DNA of 64,000 nt from Congregibacter brevis (GTDB lineage Bacteria > Pseudomonadota > Gammaproteobacteria > Pseudomonadales > Halieaceae), in NCBI RefSeq assembly GCF_045689245.1, contig NZ_CP136865.1, positions 248,001 through 312,000 on the forward strand. The letters are read 5' to 3'. A program made the translations under genes and the position numbers. Positions 61,103 through 64,000 of the stretch are shown piece by piece. Below the pieces are notes generated by a model. That model had not been told where the DNA came from. It did no database searches and worked only from the letters and a program-made list of their open reading frames with translations. The stretch's first letter is position 1. Every line of letters begins with the position of its first letter.

Positions 61103-61846
61103 CTACGCATTCCAGACTGCTATCTTATAGCCAACATCGAGCTTATCTTTGTACATAAGCTGTCCGTACTTTTCTTTCCACAGACCGCAGTCCAAATCAG
61201 CACGAAGCCTGTCTAAGCCACTTTCTACTTCTTGAACTTTGGCGAACGTGGACATACATGATCTAACCAGAGGATCCAGGTAAGCGTGAGGCCTAGCCCA
61301 ATAAGCCGCTGTAAAACCATCCGCACAATCGGCGGGGATTTCTAAAGGGAAGAAAGCGACGCCAGGAAAACTCTCGGCTATCTCATCCAAAGATGGAAAG
61401 TTTTCGCTGTCTATAGCGTGTATCTCGGGAAAATAATCCTTTGTGAGCCAATAGCTTGGTGAGCCCGGATCCCAGGTTATGGCAACGAAGCGTGTGTTGG
61501 TAACGCGCTTAATCTCAGCAAAGGCTCGCTTACGATCCAACCAATGATGCATAGACAGCACAGTCATCGAGTGAGAAAACCTGCGACTTTCGAAGGGTAG
61601 CGACTCCGCGTAGCCCTGCATCACGGGCGCCGCACCCAGTGGTCTCTGCTCGATCATTTGCAGCGACGGCTCCAGCGCAGTGACCTCCAAGTCGTGAATG
61701 TGAGGCTCGTAGGATCCTGTCCCTGCTCCGAGATTCAAAAGCGACGTCGCACCCGCAAGATACCCCCAAAGACACGACGCGATTTGGGGATCCTCTTTAC
61801 GACCTGTGGAGTAACCCTTTCCTATCTTGTCGTAGATAGCTTGCAT
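61103..61846 (-). CDS. Class I SAM-dependent methyltransferase
   Basis: A 247-residue methyltransferase with the SAM motif LLNLGAGTGSYEP near 37-49, LEVTALEPSLQMI near 54, and FSHSMTVLSMHHWLDRKRAFAEIKRV near 90-115, the pattern of methyltransf_11/25 enzymes. The N-terminal IYDKIGKGYSTGRKEDPQIA segment is typical of menaquinone-/sterol-like methyltransferases. The substrate is unknown. Single gene, divergent from nothing recognisable. Confidence 0.82.
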   Translation of the reverse strand: MQAIYDKIGKGYSTGRKEDPQIASCLWGYLAGATSLLNLGAGTGSYEPHIHDLEVTALEPSLQMIEQRPLGAAPVMQGYAESLPFESRRFSHSMTVLSMHHWLDRKRAFAEIKRVTNTRFVAITWDPGSPSYWLTKDYFPEIHAIDSENFPSLDEIAESFPGVAFFPLEIPADCADGFTAAYWARPHAYLDPLVRSCMSTFAKVQEVESGLDRLRADLDCGLWKEKYGQLMYKDKLDVGYKIAVWNA

Positions 61847-61916
61847 ACTAGATCTACAGCACGCGTCTTAAACGTTCAATGCCCTCGCTGTGTTGGCAGC
61901 GGGCGGGCCGGAACGT

Positions 61917-62285
61917 CTAACCCAAGAAGAATGCGGCCAGCTTGTTACCATCCAAATCGCGGAAGTAACTGGCATAAAAGCCATCTCCTCGCTGACCAGG
62001 TTCTCCCTCGTCTTGGCCACCAAGCTCAAGCGCCTTCTTATGCAGGGCCACAACTACGTCTTTAGACTCCGCTTGAATAGCAGCCATAACACCATTGCCA
62101 ACGGTCGCCGGCTCCTGATTGAAAGGCTTGGTAAGGGCCACCGCCCCCGCCTCCATGGAGGTACCCCAGAGAATGAAGCCGTCCAGCTCCATTAATCGCT
62201 GGGCACCGCATTCCGCAAAAACCGCGTCGTAAAACTCTGCCGCTTTTTCAAACTGATTCGTTCCTAAGGTGACGTATCCAAGCAT
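61917..62285 (-). CDS. VOC-family (glyoxalase/bleomycin-resistance-like) protein
   Basis: A 122-residue vicinal-oxygen-chelate protein: MLGYVTLGTNQFEKAAEFYDAVFA at the start, FILWGTSMEAGAVALTKPF in the middle and GFYASYFRDLDGNKLAAFFLG at the C-terminus, the standard beta-alpha-beta-beta-beta pattern of the fold. The metal ligands of true glyoxalases are incomplete, so the activity is uncertain. A GAGAGGAT ribosome site precedes the ATG. Confidence 0.83.
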   Translation of the reverse strand: MLGYVTLGTNQFEKAAEFYDAVFAECGAQRLMELDGFILWGTSMEAGAVALTKPFNQEPATVGNGVMAAIQAESKDVVVALHKKALELGGQDEGEPGQRGDGFYASYFRDLDGNKLAAFFLG

Positions 62286-62382
62286 TTGGTAATCCTCTCG
62301 TTAATTCAAAAATTTTCCGCGCTGAGTTTCTTTGCACAGTGTAGTTTGAACAGCACTCACGTGCCTTGGGTATTGCTAGCTA

Positions 62383-62811
62383 TTAACTAAAGGCAGCAAC
62401 TGCCGCATTAAACGTCAAAACAGCCAGAGGAACGTTCGATAGAAAAAAGATGGCGAAGCGAAGCTCAATTTTGTTAACCAGCGCCTGCAAAAGACTGTGT
62501 ACGACCCGCAAGCCAACATATGTCCAGGCAGCGTAGATACTTAGCTCGGAGTTTGCACCAAGAAAAACCAAGGACAGCACAATTGCATAGAAGACCGTTG
62601 GCTGCTCCATCAAGTGGTTGTAGTTATCAGCTTTCCACCGCACTTTGGGAGGTAAAAGCGACATTTGCACGCCAGAGGGTGCATCGGAGTCCATTTCCAG
62701 CTTCATAGCGAAAATCGCAGGTATTCGCGTAGCGTACATCCATACCCACATAACGGCAGACCACATCACCAAGGCCACCACAGGCTGAATTAGTTGAGTG
62801 CTTGCTTCCAT
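62383..62811 (-). CDS. MAPEG-family membrane protein
   Basis: A 142-residue protein with four membrane helices and the MAPEG signature: KADNYNHLMEQPTVFYAIVLSLVFLG near 60-85 and TYVGLRVVHSLLQALVNKIELRFAIFFLS near 95-122. MAPEG proteins include microsomal glutathione transferases and eicosanoid synthases; the bacterial proteins likely act on glutathione or lipid electrophiles. No obvious operon. Confidence 0.85.
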   Translation of the reverse strand: MEASTQLIQPVVALVMWSAVMWVWMYATRIPAIFAMKLEMDSDAPSGVQMSLLPPKVRWKADNYNHLMEQPTVFYAIVLSLVFLGANSELSIYAAWTYVGLRVVHSLLQALVNKIELRFAIFFLSNVPLAVLTFNAAVAAFS

Positions 62812-62912
62812 TAGTGCTCCAAAATATCAGGTTAAGGACTCATCGAGTCGTAAATGCTCATTGTTGGTAATCGTCTAAATGTGCTCCAACGATCCCACAG
62901 CTTTATCCGCTG

Positions 62913-63278
62913 CTAGACCCAAACATCATTCTCTGCTGTTAGATCGCCACCGGCTTCACCAGTATTCACCACACCCTTTGGTTCCACCAGCATGATCTTG
63001 CACTCTGACAAAGCCCGAGGCTTGTGCTCAACACCTTTAGGAACAACGTACATCTCCCCCGCTTCGAGCGTCACCCCCCCATCTCTAAACTCTATATCCA
63101 GCACGCCCTCGATCACTAGGAAAACTTCATCGGTATCAGGATGCGAGTGCCAAACGAAATCATCCTGCACCTTGGCTATCTTGAATTGGTAATCGTTTAG
63201 TTCTGCAATGACTCTTGGAGACCAGTGCTCGGAGAACTGGGAGAACTTATCTTTGAGGTTTATGGGAGTGTGAGACAT
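62913..63278 (-). CDS. Cupin-domain protein
   Basis: A 121-residue cupin_2 protein: the first cupin motif FVWHSHPDTDEVFLVIEG near 39-56 (H, H, E metal ligands) and the second GEMYVVPKGVEHKPRA near 71-86 (final H). It is of the type related to mannose-6-phosphate isomerase-like cupins. The longer frame to 63392 has no ribosome site; the ATG at 63278 has CCTGGAGAAAAT before it, so I chose it. Function unknown. Confidence 0.85.
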   Translation of the reverse strand: MSHTPINLKDKFSQFSEHWSPRVIAELNDYQFKIAKVQDDFVWHSHPDTDEVFLVIEGVLDIEFRDGGVTLEAGEMYVVPKGVEHKPRALSECKIMLVEPKGVVNTGEAGGDLTAENDVWV

Positions 63279-63361
63279 ATTTTCTCCAGGCGATTTTTCG
63301 TCATTCTCAAGGACACTTGGTAGGCAAAGGCCGCGAGAGCATAGACAAACCGACGCGCCTC

Positions 63362-63805
63362 TTAGTCTTTGACCCCATGTAAAACACCCCAAAGTGTCGC
63401 CCAGCGCTGCTGTTTTTCGTCGCTAGTAAGCAGCCGTGGCTGTACTTGTGTTGCTTCGCCAAACTGGCTCATAGACCCTAACAATCTAGCATTAACAGCG
63501 CCTCTCAGAACGCCGTCTATCCGACGGCCCACCGCCAGTAAATCATTGCAGTGATGGCAGCGATAAAACTGAGCCAACCGATCGCCGTTTTGATCGATGG
63601 TGAGCGCCTCGCCCGCTAACGCGATCTTCATACCTGGGTCGCTCACCAATGCATCACTGTCACTCTCGTGGCCTACCGCATGACTCCTGCAATACTCGCA
63701 GTCGCATCGACGGGGCGTAAGATCGCAAAGAGGTTTCTCCAACATGATACGCAGTTGCCAGCGACCACAGCTGCAAAAACCCTCAGCGATGTTTTGGCTA
63801 GTCAT
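63362..63805 (-). CDS. GFA-like zinc-binding protein
   Basis: A 147-residue protein with the cysteine pattern of the GFA (glutathione-dependent formaldehyde-activating/CENP-V) family: C11-x-C13 in GFCSCGRWQL, C34-x-C36-xx-C39 in RRCDCEYCRSH, and C83-xx-C86 in YRCHHCNDLL. These bind two zinc ions. The family is mostly of unknown function, although some act on formaldehyde-glutathione adducts. It is upstream of the cupin gene on the same strand. Confidence 0.8.
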   Translation of the reverse strand: MTSQNIAEGFCSCGRWQLRIMLEKPLCDLTPRRCDCEYCRSHAVGHESDSDALVSDPGMKIALAGEALTIDQNGDRLAQFYRCHHCNDLLAVGRRIDGVLRGAVNARLLGSMSQFGEATQVQPRLLTSDEKQQRWATLWGVLHGVKD

Positions 63806-63822
63806 CGCGGGACAGTCTGCTT

Positions 63823-64000
63823 TTAAAGCGAGGAAGCACTAGCGGCGAGAGTTGGTGCCCATGGCTTAAGCTGATAATGAAACTGCAGCAAAACACCGAG
63901 GCCAATCAACAACCCCCACCAAATTCTCCTTTCGATCGCGTCAAAGGTATCTTCAGGTATCGGCTTATCACTAACGAGCTCAGGGTTGGACACGAGAGCC
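63823..64000 (-). CDS. C-terminal fragment of a membrane protein cut by the window edge
   Basis: From the right edge to a TAA stop at 63823-63825 the minus strand reads ALVSNPELVSDKPIPEDTF, then a basic stretch and WWGLLIGLGVLLQFHYQL, a single membrane helix, then a short tail rich in Ala and Ser. The start lies outside the window. I do not recognise the family. It is 17 bases upstream of the GFA-like gene on the same strand. Confidence 0.55.
   Translation of the reverse strand, partial: ALVSNPELVSDKPIPEDTFDAIERRIWWGLLIGLGVLLQFHYQLKPWAPTLAASASSL

Noticed and set aside
1..64000. tRNA or rRNA genes, CRISPR arrays, insertion sequences, integrases and phage genes.
   Set aside because: None seen on either strand by reading; small RNA genes cannot be excluded without a covariance search.

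Overview
The window is a gene-dense stretch (mid-50s percent GC judged by eye, short intergenic gaps, many ATGA-type overlaps) of a gammaproteobacterial chromosome. The gene set points to a marine aerobic heterotroph: a complete Sox thiosulfate-oxidation operon, a BicA-like SulP transporter, FadL-type porins, tam, miaE, epmB, and PuuA/PuuB polyamine catabolism. The mix resembles the OM60/NOR5 group (Halieaceae), but this is inference from gene content and not a database match. I saw no rRNA, tRNA, CRISPR array, insertion sequence or prophage.

Layout. 1-15.6 kb: a secreted M14 carboxypeptidase cut by the left edge, then a five-gene operon (NTF2-fold protein, acyl-CoA thioesterase, CPXCG zinc-ribbon protein, NDH-2-like flavoprotein, nucleoside hydrolase), a 2OG-Fe(II) oxygenase, a TsgA-like transporter, an SDR, a PhnZ-like HD-domain protein, and a lipid/envelope group (DUF1295, LpxL-like acyltransferase, DJ-1-like, NodB deacetylase, ELM1 family, patatin, YidB). 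15.8-20.4 kb: lipoprotein SdsA-type alkylsulfatase, GPH-family transporter, tam and a hotdog thioesterase. 20.4-27.5 kb: a giant repeat-built surface protein and a divergent SdrD-B-like membrane-anchored protein.

27.5-39.8 kb is a sulfur-oxidation island. The minus-strand operon soxCDXYZAKB is divergent from soxR (ArsR family, two conserved cysteines). Around it are DsrE-like, DUF302, FadL-like, SoxH-like and two half-size YeeE/YedE genes. Three intergenic regions (sox/soxR, fadL, soxH/yeeE) share an AT-rich TTAATAT element, suggesting one SoxR regulon: thiosulfate is bound to SoxYZ, oxidised by SoxAXK, SoxCD and SoxB, while YeeE/YedE and the FadL-like porin may move sulfur compounds across the membranes. 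An alpha/beta-hydrolase remnant lies in the island.

39.9-64 kb: a CPA1 antiporter, HNH nuclease, gcvT, a shikimate-kinase-like gene, puuA/puuB/epmB, an outer-membrane barrel, a TPR-methyltransferase, a BicA-like SulP transporter divergent from an OxyR-like LysR regulator that lacks the peroxidatic cysteine yet has two OxyR-type dyads in its promoter, a tight crotonase-miaE-glycosyltransferase operon, a quinone-oxidoreductase-like MDR, ogt/argO, and several small enzymes (VOC, MAPEG, cupin, GFA-like). A membrane protein is cut by the right edge.

The most interesting points are the OxyR-like/BicA-like pair, the FadL/SoxH/YeeE extension of the Sox regulon, the SoxH-like protein with a replaced metal motif, and two inverted-repeat-rich intergenic regions.
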